Assembly: GCA_009602725.1 (NCBI GenBank)
Contig: WELB01000061.1
Span: 289,253 to 338,534, forward strand
DNA from: Spirogloea muscicola
Taxonomy: Eukaryota; Streptophyta; Zygnematophyceae; Spirogloeales; Spirogloeaceae
Direction of reading: 5' to 3'
Length of the DNA stretch: 49,282 nt
Shown: positions 31,794-42,081 of the stretch, in pieces
Numbering within the stretch: position 1 is the first letter of the stretch
Layout of the letters: each line of letters opens with the position of its first letter
The notes under the pieces: generated by a model
The model's input: the letters and a program-made list of their open reading frames with translations, nothing else
What the model was told of the DNA's origin: nothing
Databases searched by the model: none
Position numbers and translations under genes: made by a program

Positions 31794-34059
31794 ATGGCCC
31801 CGGCCGCCGCGCCGCGCCCGCCGCCGCCGCGAGCGGCCCCGCCAACGCCGCGACGTGAGCCACGCCCNGCCGCCGCTGCGCATGCCCTGGGAGTCGGCGG
31901 CGGCTGCCGTGCCGCGACGACTGCCTCCGAGCCGCCTCAGGCGCCGACCAGGCGCGCGGCGCTCGCGGCGGCTCTTGCGGCTCTCGCCGTGTGCCCTTTG
32001 GCACGGCCGGCCGCCGCTGTCGTCACCATCCACGGGCCGATCGCCGACATTGCCTCAGTGTCGTCCACGTTCAGTCCCGCCGACGACGACGAGAATCTTG
32101 TCGTCAACCTCTTTGAGGTGGGGCTCTCTAGCCTACGCATTCCCGTCTCCCGTTACGAATGCATAGAGTGGATCACCACCCTGCTGATATCCTTGGCAGC
32201 GTAGCCGCCTTCTTCAATGACTAAGCCATGCTGCTGTAGTCAAGCAACAGCCGCAGTGCTCGCTCGCAGCCGCACGCCGTGTCACGGCTCCCTGCAGCTC
32301 GGCATCGATGACCAGATTGTGGCCGTCTGGTTCAGGCTGCGACGAGGTCCGTGGTGTCGATACTGAATGTGGAGGTCACCAATGGCAAGGGGCCTTTGGG
32401 TGCTGACGAGCGCGTGGAGGGCACCGGCTCGGGCTTCGTCTGGGACAAGCTCGGGCATATTGTGAGGAGCTTAGCCTTCACATCAACAGCGGTTGTCATC
32501 CTCATTGTTAGTCATATCACGTGTAGGAGGCAAGGTGCCGCAGGGCCAACTGACCTGCCGGAGCTCGATGAGTCCCAACTTATTGACACTACAAGAGCGG
32601 GTGTATTGTTGGTGCAGGTGACAAATTACCACGTGATAGCCAAGCTGGCGATGGATTCTACTGGTCGGCAACAGTCCAAGGTGTGCCTCTGAAAGGTGGC
32701 ACTTACTATTGGTCTTGCCAATCAACAAATATTGCAGCTGCACTGCATTTAGCAACTTCCTGGAGATGAAACGGCAGCTTGAAGGACAACATCCTATCCT
32801 CTTGAAATGTATGAAAGGGAGAGGCCTACGGTGATCCTCCCCTTCCATAAGCATGTCAAGGTCCTCGTGCTGTTTGCTCAAGGTGTGGGACAGGTCAGCC
32901 TTTTAATGGACGATGGAAGGGTAATTGTGCTCGACGCTAAGGTGATCGGAGTGGATCCTACAAAAGACATCGCTGTCCTGAAGGTCAGCAGGCTTCCTCC
33001 ATGTGTGTGTGTCCCTTACGATGCTTATAATGGCATAGCGTCCTGCTGCGTCCAGTGTTACAATTTACACAAGCTCGCTCTGCTTGCGAATTGATTATGG
33101 CCTCATGATCAACGTTTGCTGTTGCTGGTCAGGTAGATGCAAGCCCGGACATGTTGAGACCAATCCCCATTGGCACGTCCAATGACCTGAGAGTGGGACA
33201 AAGTTGCTATGCCATTGGCAACCCCCTGGGATTTGACCACACACTGACAACTGGGGTTTGTTGCTATTCTGTTCGATTGCTTGCTGGTCCAGCCAAAGAC
33301 TGACCTTTCAGCATACCATATTCTCAATTCGCCTTGCCTTGACCTTTGCTCTGCTGCTGCAGGGGCCTGCCTCAGCTCCTAATACACACAGTTTTGCTGA
33401 CAAGCCGTGCATGCCACACTTCCAATGGACTGAGCCTCAGCATCAGTCTTGACATGGGCCGCACCCTTCCCTGTCAGATCTGACTTTGCATAGCATATTC
33501 TTTGTGCAAGGTGGTGAGTGGTCTCGGCAGAGAGATACCATCACCAGCTGGCACGCCCATACCAGGGGCCATTCAGACAGACGCCTCCATAAATTCAGGT
33601 GCTTGCCAGAGCTGCAAGTGTATTGAAAGTGTGGCATCAGCCATAATGGTGTGAACAGGTCATGGCCAGGGCATCAGATTAAGTACGTCCCTACGTGAGT
33701 GGCTGAGAAATAAAGTCACCATCTATCTCTTTCCCGCGCTGGCTGGGTTGCACAGGCAACTCCGGAGGTCCCTTGCTGGACTCTTTTGGCCGTATCATTG
33801 GTGTTAGCACAGCCAGTTTCACTTTGAAAGGTGAATGCTTGCAGGAGATGATCCCTTTCTCATGGTTTGCATGACCCATACAGATTGCAGCAGCACTGTG
33901 GATAAGCTGTAAAGAAGTATCTACACATCACTCCTTGTTATTCACCTACTTACAAATCTTGATATTGCAGGATCTGGTATATCTTCGGGCGTGAATTTTG
34001 CTGTACCCATTGATGCAGTTCGGCGTTTAGTTCCGAGATTGCTGATTGACAATCAGTAG
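31794..34059 (+). CDS. DEG5: DEG5-like chloroplast serine protease (no PDZ domain)
   Basis: Eight exons join in phase: 31794-32117 (contains the N at 31868), 32336-32461, 32618-32680, 32894-32983, 33133-33255, 33511-33598, 33756-33830 and 33971-34059 (TAG), about 325 residues. The N-terminus is Pro/Ala/Arg-rich, followed by a twin-Arg-type hydrophobic segment (TRRAALAAALAALAV) ending in Ala-rich residues, as in thylakoid lumen targeting peptides. The trypsin-like core has SVVSILNVEV, GSGFVWDKLGHI, TNYHVIAK (His), DPTKDIAVLKV (Asp), GQSCYAIGNPLGFDHTLTTG, SGLGREIPSPAGT, QTDASINSGNSGGPLLDS (Ser) and FAVPIDAVRRLVP. The triad is complete. The protein stops 11 residues after the VNFAVPID element with no PDZ domain, the mark of DEG5, which works with DEG8 in the thylakoid lumen in photosystem II repair. 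The start ATG could shift because of the N in exon 1. Exon 6 uses a GTGCTT donor. Confidence 0.9.
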
Positions 34060-34974
34060 CTGAGTTGTTGCGCACCCACTGTTGTCAAGACTGCTTCTCT
34101 GGCTCAATCCTGTTGAAGATAGTGATATACGCATGTACCTCAGAGCACAACCACGTGAGTAGTCGTCACCCCTCCCACTATGACGGCAATTTGTACTTGA
34201 AAGTGGACAGTCATGCCCACCTCCCTTCATTTAATTTTTGAGCTACTAATCGAGTATCTAATTGTGTCAGGTGAGTCTATCAATGTATCTATTGACATTA
34301 CAAGCCATGAGGAGCTGCTGATAGAAATATTCTTCTCGCTAAACTCGCATGCTGAGGCTTAGCCTGTAGTCGGCTAATAGAGATGTGCCCAGGCTGGCTC
34401 AATGGAGCAATGCCCGCAAAGATGTGTCAGCAAATAAGGCTTGTAATGTCCAAATAATCAATCAGTCCATCATCACTACATTGAGCAGGCTGGAGAATAC
34501 TTGTAGCTTGTAAAGTGTCACCAGCCGTCTGTGACCACCACCGTTTGAGCCTTGTAATAGAGATCCCCAGACCCACCGGTGTGACAAGTCCTAGGTAGAT
34601 GGTCTAGATTTTTAAGAGATTGGACTTTGGGCTGCAGGCCCAAGCCTATACATTGATCCTTATAAAGCTTTGTTTACACGTTAGAATGTCACACAATCGA
34701 AGCGATAGTGTTGTCAAATATAACAATGTTACAACCAAGTCGTTTCTGTCACAAACTGTCAAATCGTCATTGTCGCTATGTGTTCAAGTTACAGGGTCAG
34801 GTTGTCACCACCGCCAGGAAAATGGCGTGTCAAGTCATGACAGTTGGTGGTAGAGCTTTAGTAGTAGACCGTTTATGGTAACTTCTTTTACGACAGTCGA
34901 TTGATTGTTGCGGTTGTCATTTATTGGCACCCAAGCTTTCCTTGCTACATGATGCAAAGGAAGTAAGATCCATC
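34060..34974. other. DEG5 3' flank
   Basis: 915 bases, AT-rich, with no conserved ORF. The short ORF 34620-34853 has no known domain. Confidence 0.4.
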
Positions 34975-35174
34975 TAAAGGGGTCGAGGGCTGTGAAAAGC
35001 AAGCCGTAAAGAATGGACAAGGTCCCAAGAGAGAAGTGCGCGCCCATAGAGAAGAGGGGCTGGCAAAGCCAGCCCAAAAAAGAATGGACAGTGTCCAAAG
35101 CCAAAGAAAGAGGAGCCGGAAAAAGGACTACACTACAAAACACTGCAGAACACAGAGACGATGCAGAGGGAAGC
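34975..35174 (-). repeat. Retroelement 3' tails following the ORF end at 35175
   Basis: Two hairpins lie in series: 35057-35075 (GGGCTGGCAAAGCCAGCCC, perfect) and 34987-35006 (GGGCTGTGAAAAGCAAGCCG, decayed). The block 35037-35140 is almost identical to 10015-10115, including GAATGGACA-TGTCCAAAGCC and GAGGAGCCGGAAAAAGG. Confidence 0.8.
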
Positions 35175-35600
35175 TCAGTACCCACGAGTGAGCAACATCA
35201 GGTCTGAGTAGCTCGCTGCAGGGAAAGAGGCACTCCGCCGAGACCCAGAGGCGGCGGCCATAGCACGGCCTGCGCGCGTGTGGACGGCGTGGGCAAGGGA
35301 GCGTTGAAGCGATACGGCCAGGCGCATGCGGAAGACTTGTGCGAGCGACCCGGCGGCGTTGAAGCCGGGCATCGCCCCTGGCAGACCCGGCCGCCGGTCA
35401 ATGGCCTGGCGGGCAAGCCGCTGAAGGAGATCCAGCCAGCGGCTGCCGAAAGCCCCGTGTACATCCATCGCCAAAGGGGCCGGAGAGGACTCAGTTGTTG
35501 GAAAGAGTGTTCTTTGTGAAGTCCTGACGTCTAGCTGCATATGGTCTAGGTCTAGCTGTTTCAGTGTGGAGCTGCGCTGTAGCGGATGCTCATCACAGAC
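35175..35600 (-). mobile_element. Retroelement ORF C-terminus, intact frame
   Basis: On the minus strand: PLAMDVHGAFGSRWLDLLQR, ARQAIDRRPGLPG, GFNAAGSLAQVFRMRLAV, SLQRSLAHAVHTRAGRAM and SDLMLLTRGY before the stop at 35175. Its closest partner in the window is 47510-47880. The open frame continues to about 35711 but the extra part has no family resemblance. Confidence 0.75.
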
Positions 35601-36109
35601 AGCGGTAGACGAGGTCTTTGACCTAGAAGCGGGTGGATGGCGCGGGCCCCACACGCCGGCTGCCAGGTCACCGGCTTGTCTGCCGGGCTGGCCGACCCAG
35701 CTCTGCCCCACGCGGTTTCTGATCAGTTCGGGCCGGGGTCATAAGACACTGGAGGGCAGGCAGCCCCTTGCTCTTCTCAACACTCTCGGGCCCGCCTAGT
35801 CCAGTCGCTCCCCAGTCGCCGCCGCCGCTGCGCCGCCGCTGTCGCCGCCGCCGCCGCCACGCCATAACCGGCGCGGCTTTCCAACATCAGTGACCATTTT
35901 CATGGTACTAAAGTATTGTTGTATTCCAGCCCTTTCTGGCCCCTTCGGACCTTGTCCATCTTATCGTCACTTTGTCGTAGTTGCTAAATTAAGATTACCA
36001 AGGCCAAAGGACTGCTGGAGGGATGTGGACAGGCGCATGCGAAACAACTGTGCCAACGAGCCAGTGGTGTTGAAGTCGGCCCGCTCGCCACGCCTGCGGG
36101 CCACAGCCC
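35601..36109. other. Mixed retroelement scraps
   Basis: GGCCCCTTCGGACCTTGTCC at 35937-35958 is a plus-strand tail fragment. The minus strand of about 36025-36095 reads RADFNTTGSLAQLFRMRL, an ORF fragment of the same element. A (CCG)-rich stretch lies at 35815-35865. No cellular gene is recognised. Confidence 0.5.
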
Positions 36110-36257
36110 GGAAAGCTGGGATGCTTGTGCTTAGCATTGCAGGTGGCGGACATCCTTATCACGGCAATACCAAAGTCCAATTCGACTTCCGTAGAGCACA
36201 AGCATCCCAGCTTTCCAGGCTGTCGCGATAAGCATGGCCGCCACCTGCACTGCTAAG
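36110..36257. repeat. Interlocked inverted repeats, block 1 (A-B-A'-B')
   Basis: A (36110-36131) is the exact 22-base reverse complement of A' (36195-36216). B (36130-36160) matches the reverse complement of B' (36227-36257) with about three or four mismatches in 31. The arms run A, B, A', B' instead of the nested A, B, B', A'. Confidence 0.85.
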
Positions 36258-36331
36258 ATTCAATATTAGATAAGTGCTGCTTGCATCATCAAAAGATAGA
36301 GAAGATAAGAGCAAACGAATGATAGCTCTCT

Positions 36332-36494
36332 GGTAACTCTTTCTCCAGAGATAGAAGTTGCATGTGGACTTGCTGCTCATCGATCATCAGTGAGTTCAAT
36401 GAATGCCTTCCACTCAATCACATACCAAATTTGGTTTTAGATGCAACTTCTTTCTCTAAAGAAAGAGTTACCTGATGAACAGCAAATCCACATG
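36332..36494. repeat. Interlocked inverted repeats, block 2 (C-D-C'-D')
   Basis: C (36332-36363, GGTAACTCTTTCTCC...) matches the reverse complement of C' (36441-36472) at 29 of 32 positions. D (36362-36382) matches the reverse complement of D' (36474-36494) at about 18 of 21. The arm order is the same as in block 1. Confidence 0.8.
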
Positions 36495-37515
36495 TAAGTT
36501 GATTTGTGGTACTGAAGTAGCCTATGTGGCAGTGGAAAGTAAGTCTTTCAAGAACAGATTGGATGAGGACTATCTTTGCATTATAACGTTTCTCAGTGGC
36601 TGAACATGTTGAGCTGGCTTGCGCGCTGCGCAGCGTCCCGCAGGTTCAGACCCCTTCGAATTCTCTTACCAAACGCCCCCCAGAAGGAGATAGAGTATGC
36701 TTAATTTGATGACCTGCTCAGCATTGTCATAGAAACATACAGCAAGTGTATGGGATCTTTTATTCAGGGAAACGCCTTCTGAAAATTCGCCTACAAACCC
36801 CTTGTTGAGCTTGACTATCATCATTTCTTTCCATCAGATTCATGCCTTGCATGCGTATTGCCAAGTAGGATGTTTCATCTGAGGTTTGTAAATTGCTGTA
36901 CTGGTCGATAGGGTACGGGAGTCATGATATCAGTAACTAGAATCAGGAATTGATTTTTTGAGCACTGTAATTGCAGGACTTATTGATAAAGGACGGAAGT
37001 TAACTTGTCACTGGCAAAATTGATGTGATATCTAACTAACTTTCACATTTATGACGGTCTAGCATGACAGCCTAGGCAAAATTGTCTCTTTGCACAAGCA
37101 CTTGCTTGAACACTATGATCCTTGAACCTTTAAGAGGACGATACTAAAAATCTGCCAGATACATGCGAGCAATCAGTTTAAGTGTGAAGTTTAGAACTTT
37201 TTCCTTCATGGAGAATGGTACACATTCATGGATGTTAAGGTTTAATTATCTTCTTAAATGGAATATTGGCTATGTTTTTTAGATGGAAGTGTATAAGTAA
37301 ACAAGACAGTAGTGGTGTCACACGTAATTGCAAAAGAATCAAGCTGTAGGAGCTGAAGTGATCGTTTCAGTTTCCACATAGTATAACCACAGTGTGTGGC
37401 AACAAGGCAAATGTCAAACCATGATCTGATCAAAAGAGTCAAAGGCTAGTGCTGCCTAATGCAGGCATGAACTTGTACACAATGAATGTGCACACTAGCA
37501 TTGAAAATGTCTACA
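36495..37515. other. AT-rich intergenic region
   Basis: No conserved ORF, no repeat shared with the rest of the window, no RNA gene recognised. It includes the catalase 3' UTR. Confidence 0.4.
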
Positions 37516-40129
37516 TTAAGCTACAGCAGTGAGTGGCTCCTTGCTTTGTGTCTTCTTCTCAAAGAGTCTCTCCTCAAGGCGGCGGCCCAAGTCTTCATCG
37601 CAGCGGCGGAAAACCTCAATTTGCCGCTTCTGAATGTGCTCCTTTGCACCCCGCATATGCCCGGCAAGATTGTTGAGAGTTTGTTCCTTATGTTCCTCCG
37701 TCTGCAACCGCCACAAGTCACCTGGCTGCTTGTAATCATCCTGGTCCTTCCAGCGCTGTGGCTCATACCGACCAATCAAACCACCGGGATGCCTGCAGGA
37801 TTGAAATGTAGAAAATTTATATTCTCCCAAGCAAGTTTGACTGTATGCATTGTTTCCCTTCAATCACATCAAGAGCATGTCACAAATTTGGATGTACTGC
37901 ATTGAGCAGCTTGCCATCGAACTCACTGGTAGGGCGTAACGTCTGCCTGCGTGGGATCTGGTGTTGGAGGGTCCTCATGACGCGAATTAGGCCAGTAGTT
38001 GGGCTTGTCACCACCATTGTCCGTGAACACCATAGCACCGTCAGCCTGGTAGTGTTGAGGCTTTGCAAATGGGCAAGCGTTGATCGGCAGCTGCAAGAAA
38101 GGGGACAACCAGGATCAATGTTCTGATGCAAATCCACCTCTCAGTGATGATTTGTGTAGGAAGATACTAAACCCATATGAGAGTGTATTCACATTGGCAA
38201 TGACCTTCATCTGGAGATAGAGGTAACGTGCAAACTTACATGGATGTAATTGGTACCAATGCGATAGCGAGCAGCATCGTCGTATGACCACAGGCGGGAC
38301 TGCAGCACACGATCTGGTGACGGCTCGATGCCAGGTGGCATGTGGGCAGGCGAGAATGACACTTGCTCCACCTCAGCAAAGTAGTTGTTAGGGTTCCTGT
38401 CTAGGACCAGCTTGCCCACTGTACGAAGCGGGAACTTTTTCTGCGACCAAACTTTGGTCAGGTCGAATGGGTCAAACTCCTGCTCATTGACCTCATTCAA
38501 CTCCATCGTCTGGATGTAGAAAGTCCAGGAGGGGAAGTCTTTGCGGTCAATGGCCTCAAAAAGGTCCCGGATGGAATAATCTGGGTCATAGCCTGCAATC
38601 TCTAGAGCCTGCTCGTGTGTCAAGTTCTTGGTGCCCTGGTCCGACTTGAAGTGGAACTTCACCCACGTTGGCTTGCCCTGAGCGTTGACCATCTTGAAGG
38701 TGTGGGAGCCATAGCCATTCATGTGACGGTATCCATCGGGCACACCCCGTGGGGAGAACGTAATAAGAACCTGGATCAGACAATGACAAACTGTCACTAG
38801 CTAATCTCAAGGGTCGACCTCAATAGCAGTCAACAATGAAGCTGTATCTATGTTGGAGACAGTCAACACCACAACAACCTGCTGCTCAAAGGACATGTAT
38901 GAGAAGTGATAAGTATGACAATCGCAATGACCTGGTGTGCCGACTCAGGGGTGAGGCTGAGGAAGTCCCAGTATGCATCAGGGTCCTTAAGATGCGTCCT
39001 TGGGTGGCGCTTCTGGGAGTGGATAAGGTCAGGGAACTTAATGCCATCACGGATGAAGAAAACGGGCGTGTTATTGGCCACAAGGTCCCAGTTGCCCTCC
39101 TCCTGCTCGAGCAGATTGCTTATCTGGTCAGCTGTGAAAGGCTTGAACAAACCATCAAGATACTAAATAGAGCATGATAGAGATATCGAGGAATCACTGA
39201 CACAGTAAAAGAACCAACCGTGTAGAACTTCAGTGCAAAGCCACGCGGGTCACGCTGGGTGTCTGGAAAGCCTGACTCGCCAGTGACAGTTGAGAAGCGG
39301 CCAAACATGGGCACCCTGTTTCCCACTGATTCGAACACCTTTGACTTGCAAATATCAGATATGTCACTGCAACCAAAGCAATGGCAAGCCAATGAAAGGT
39401 TAGTGAATTCTGCCTTGCTTATACTGCACTTTCTGAACGAGCACTTGTTCTGTCAAAGAGCTCCAACGAAACGTTGAACGAAGCCGAAACTACTCTAAAC
39501 GAGCTGAGCACATACTTATATCAATGTAAATATATTTAGAGAACCCTTTTTCAGTTTTCACTGCAACACTAGCTGCTCTCTATAACACTGTCATACATGT
39601 GAACTCAAAAGGCTGTCAAGGTCGGGGCAAGCGCTCTTACTCAGTGATTTCAAGATAGCCGTGGGCTCCGGCACCCTTTGCGTGCACCACGCGCTCAGGC
39701 ACGCGCTCACGATTGAAGTGACCTAGCTTGTCAAACATATGGAAGTCCTGCATGAGGCCAGTGCCGTCCTCTCCAAAATTGAGGCTGCGCCACCGAAAAA
39801 GAGACTTGTACATCAGCTAAATAGCCTCGCAACACATGAGCAAAACCCCTAACAAGGAAACGGAGCGGCGGCGGTTCCATTGGGACAGGACTCGGCACCG
39901 CACCTGAGGTCCTCGGGAATCGGGTGGCCACCGCTGGTGGTGTAGAGCGGGCAACCAGTGTTGCCCTGGCGGACCGGCTGCCCGGGCTGGCCGTTGAGCA
40001 CGGGCGGCTTGCCCGGCACCTTGTTGTTCACGCCGATGGCCGTCTTCACGTCGCTCACGATGTCGGCGCGGATCACGGGCAAGGCCGGCCTGGCGGCGGC
40101 GGGCCTGGCGGCGGCGCCGCCGGCCGGCG
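37516..40129 (-). CDS. Heme catalase (small-subunit type), N-terminus in gap
   Basis: Seven exons join in phase: 40129-39904, 39784-39641, 39366-39219, 39102-38932, 38770-38240, 38090-37927 and 37792-37516 (TAA). Motifs in order are NERV-type [20 protein letters not shown] (distal His), [40 protein letters not shown] (distal Asn), [24 protein letters not shown] (proximal Tyr heme ligand) and a NADPH-site region around [12 protein letters not shown]. The enzyme dismutates hydrogen peroxide to water and oxygen. The C-terminus ends KEPLTAVA, with no SKL-like peroxisomal signal. The visible N-terminus ([20 protein letters not shown], then [18 protein letters not shown]) is preceded by an Ala/Pro/Gly-rich run that meets the N at 40130, so the start and any targeting peptide are missing. 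The acceptor at 39102 is chosen because it gives [12 protein letters not shown] without an insertion. Confidence 0.95.
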
Positions 40130-40130
40130 N

Positions 40131-42081
40131 CGCGTGTGGGAGCCGGGAATTGAACTGGCGACCTGCAATGTCGACATAGGGCACAATAGGCAGCCCCCCG
40201 CGGCCGGCCCGCATGGGCGCCACGTGGCGGGCCGGTTGAGCCGCTGACCGACGGGCCCGCCGACGTGGCGGGCGGCCGGCTGCCCGGCGGCGTCCGCGCT
40301 GGACCCCGCCTGCGCTCGCCACGTGGCACATCGACCTTCTTTGGCCCCCCCGCGACGGCGGGGGTTCGAAGCGTAGCGGGGGAGGGGATCGCGGCGGCTC
40401 CGCTTCCCACCACTGTCCGTCGCGTGGGGCCCTCCCAAGGGAGGGCTGCTCTCCCGTCTCCCCGCCATGGCCGCCTCCGTGGCTGCCCGGGCGGCGCCCC
40501 CACCTCGCCACTCTCGAAAGCTCGGGGCGCCGCCTCTGCCTCCCCCCCCTCAGCTCGTCTGACTTTCTGCTGCTGACAGGGGGGTGCTAAATCACGAGCG
40601 CCCTGTCTCCCGTCTGTGCGCCCCCGTCAGCCACAGCGGACTGCTGCTTCTACACGTGCTCTGTGGCAGCTCCTCACAGTGATCATTATGCTGAGCACTC
40701 AACTTTCTGCCCTGTGTTGAGCCTTCCTTGCATCTGGCAGCATAACCTTGCCATGGGCGTCGTACACAATGGATTCCCGATGCTGTCCCGATAAACGTAT
40801 GTCGCTTACCCTTCAGAACAAAACAGGTTTGATGTGGACAGCACTGCTACCACTTTGGCTCTCGCAGAAACTGCAAAGTCACGCATGCATGTGTCAATGT
40901 ATGCCTTGGCAACAAGTCGATTCAGAACGCACATGAGCCGCTCTCGGTGCTTGTTTCTTAGCCTGCACCTGTGAGGTGAGGCTGCTGCCCCGGAGTTGGC
41001 CCTAGCAGCTACAGGTCAATAGTGTCCTCAGCCCTACACACACGCCCCACATCGGTGAAGCCACTGTCCTACATTTTTGATATTGGGCAGCCTCAGATTG
41101 ACTGTTTCTCCTTAAGCTACATGTGCACCTCACATTTGGCCCCAGTGTAGCTGAAGAGTGTAGTTCCACGGATATTCAATCACCCAAGGTAGATATGCAG
41201 TGCAGTACTTTCAGGCAGCATCAGCAAATGTCAGCAATGATATACATCCAGCAAAGGCATCTCCTATTCCATCTAGCTTCTCAGACTGCTCAGCCTGGGC
41301 AATGCACTGCATCTGCATAAGTTGCATGCGCACCAGGAGAGGACCACCTCAGGCAATTGCTTGTCATGAGTATATCCAACACACTCCCCAAAGCCTCTCA
41401 AGCTGATATTACCATCCGACGGCATTTGAGCATTCAGCAAATAACAGAATGCCCCTCCCAATGACTAGATATCCTAAATACTGCTGCAACATTCTAGAGA
41501 GGTGTGGATGTTATTGGAAACAGAGAGGAAGACGTTGCTTATGGGGGGGGGGCGCACAGGAAGGGGGGGGGGTGGAGGTAAGGGTTGGATTCCCAAATGC
41601 TGCTCGAATTGGCAGGGTATGGAATGTATGCTATGATATGCCAGAAGGACTTGAGTACTTCACAATATACCTGTCTGACAAACTACTTGATGTGCTCTGA
41701 AAGAGAGAGACACGTTAAATTGCCCCAAAAGTAGTACATAAATTACTTGTGAAGTTGCTATGGTACATCGTTCACCAGCTTGTAGCTAAGGCGGTGAAAA
41801 TGGATCAAATCCATAGCATGGGCTTGCAATCTAAAAGCATTCCCAATATTAAACACCACCATGTGCTGTGAAGCTGATCATGACTGGCAAGTTGCCATGG
41901 CATACACAGGACAGAAGGGTATGGTGGTCCTTGAGACTAGATGCCGCGACTTGCAGCAATTAGCAGGCTATGAATTCCCTCCTGGACACTCTGATGAGTG
42001 CAGCAGAAGAGCTTGCGTGTCACTCATGCTGCATCTAAGTGCGACCAGCACAAGCAGGGGTGTTGTATAGATTAACACAGC
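40131..42081. other. Catalase 5' flank and intergenic region
   Basis: 40131-40560 is very GC-rich and holds a minus-strand tRNA-like T-arm (AGTTCAATTCC near 40148-40158) with no matching 5' half. 40561-42081 has no conserved ORF. There are G-runs at about 41546-41571. The AZG 3' UTR lies at the right edge. Confidence 0.4.

Noticed and set aside
39103-39167. About 20-residue insertion in catalase between KFYT and EGNWDLV
   Set aside because: A downstream acceptor at 39102 gives [12 protein letters not shown], the invariant family sequence. The extra residues are intron.
40131-40260. tRNA gene on the minus strand near the catalase 5' end
   Set aside because: Only a T-arm-like segment is present. 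The 5' acceptor strand, D-arm A box and a paired T stem are missing.
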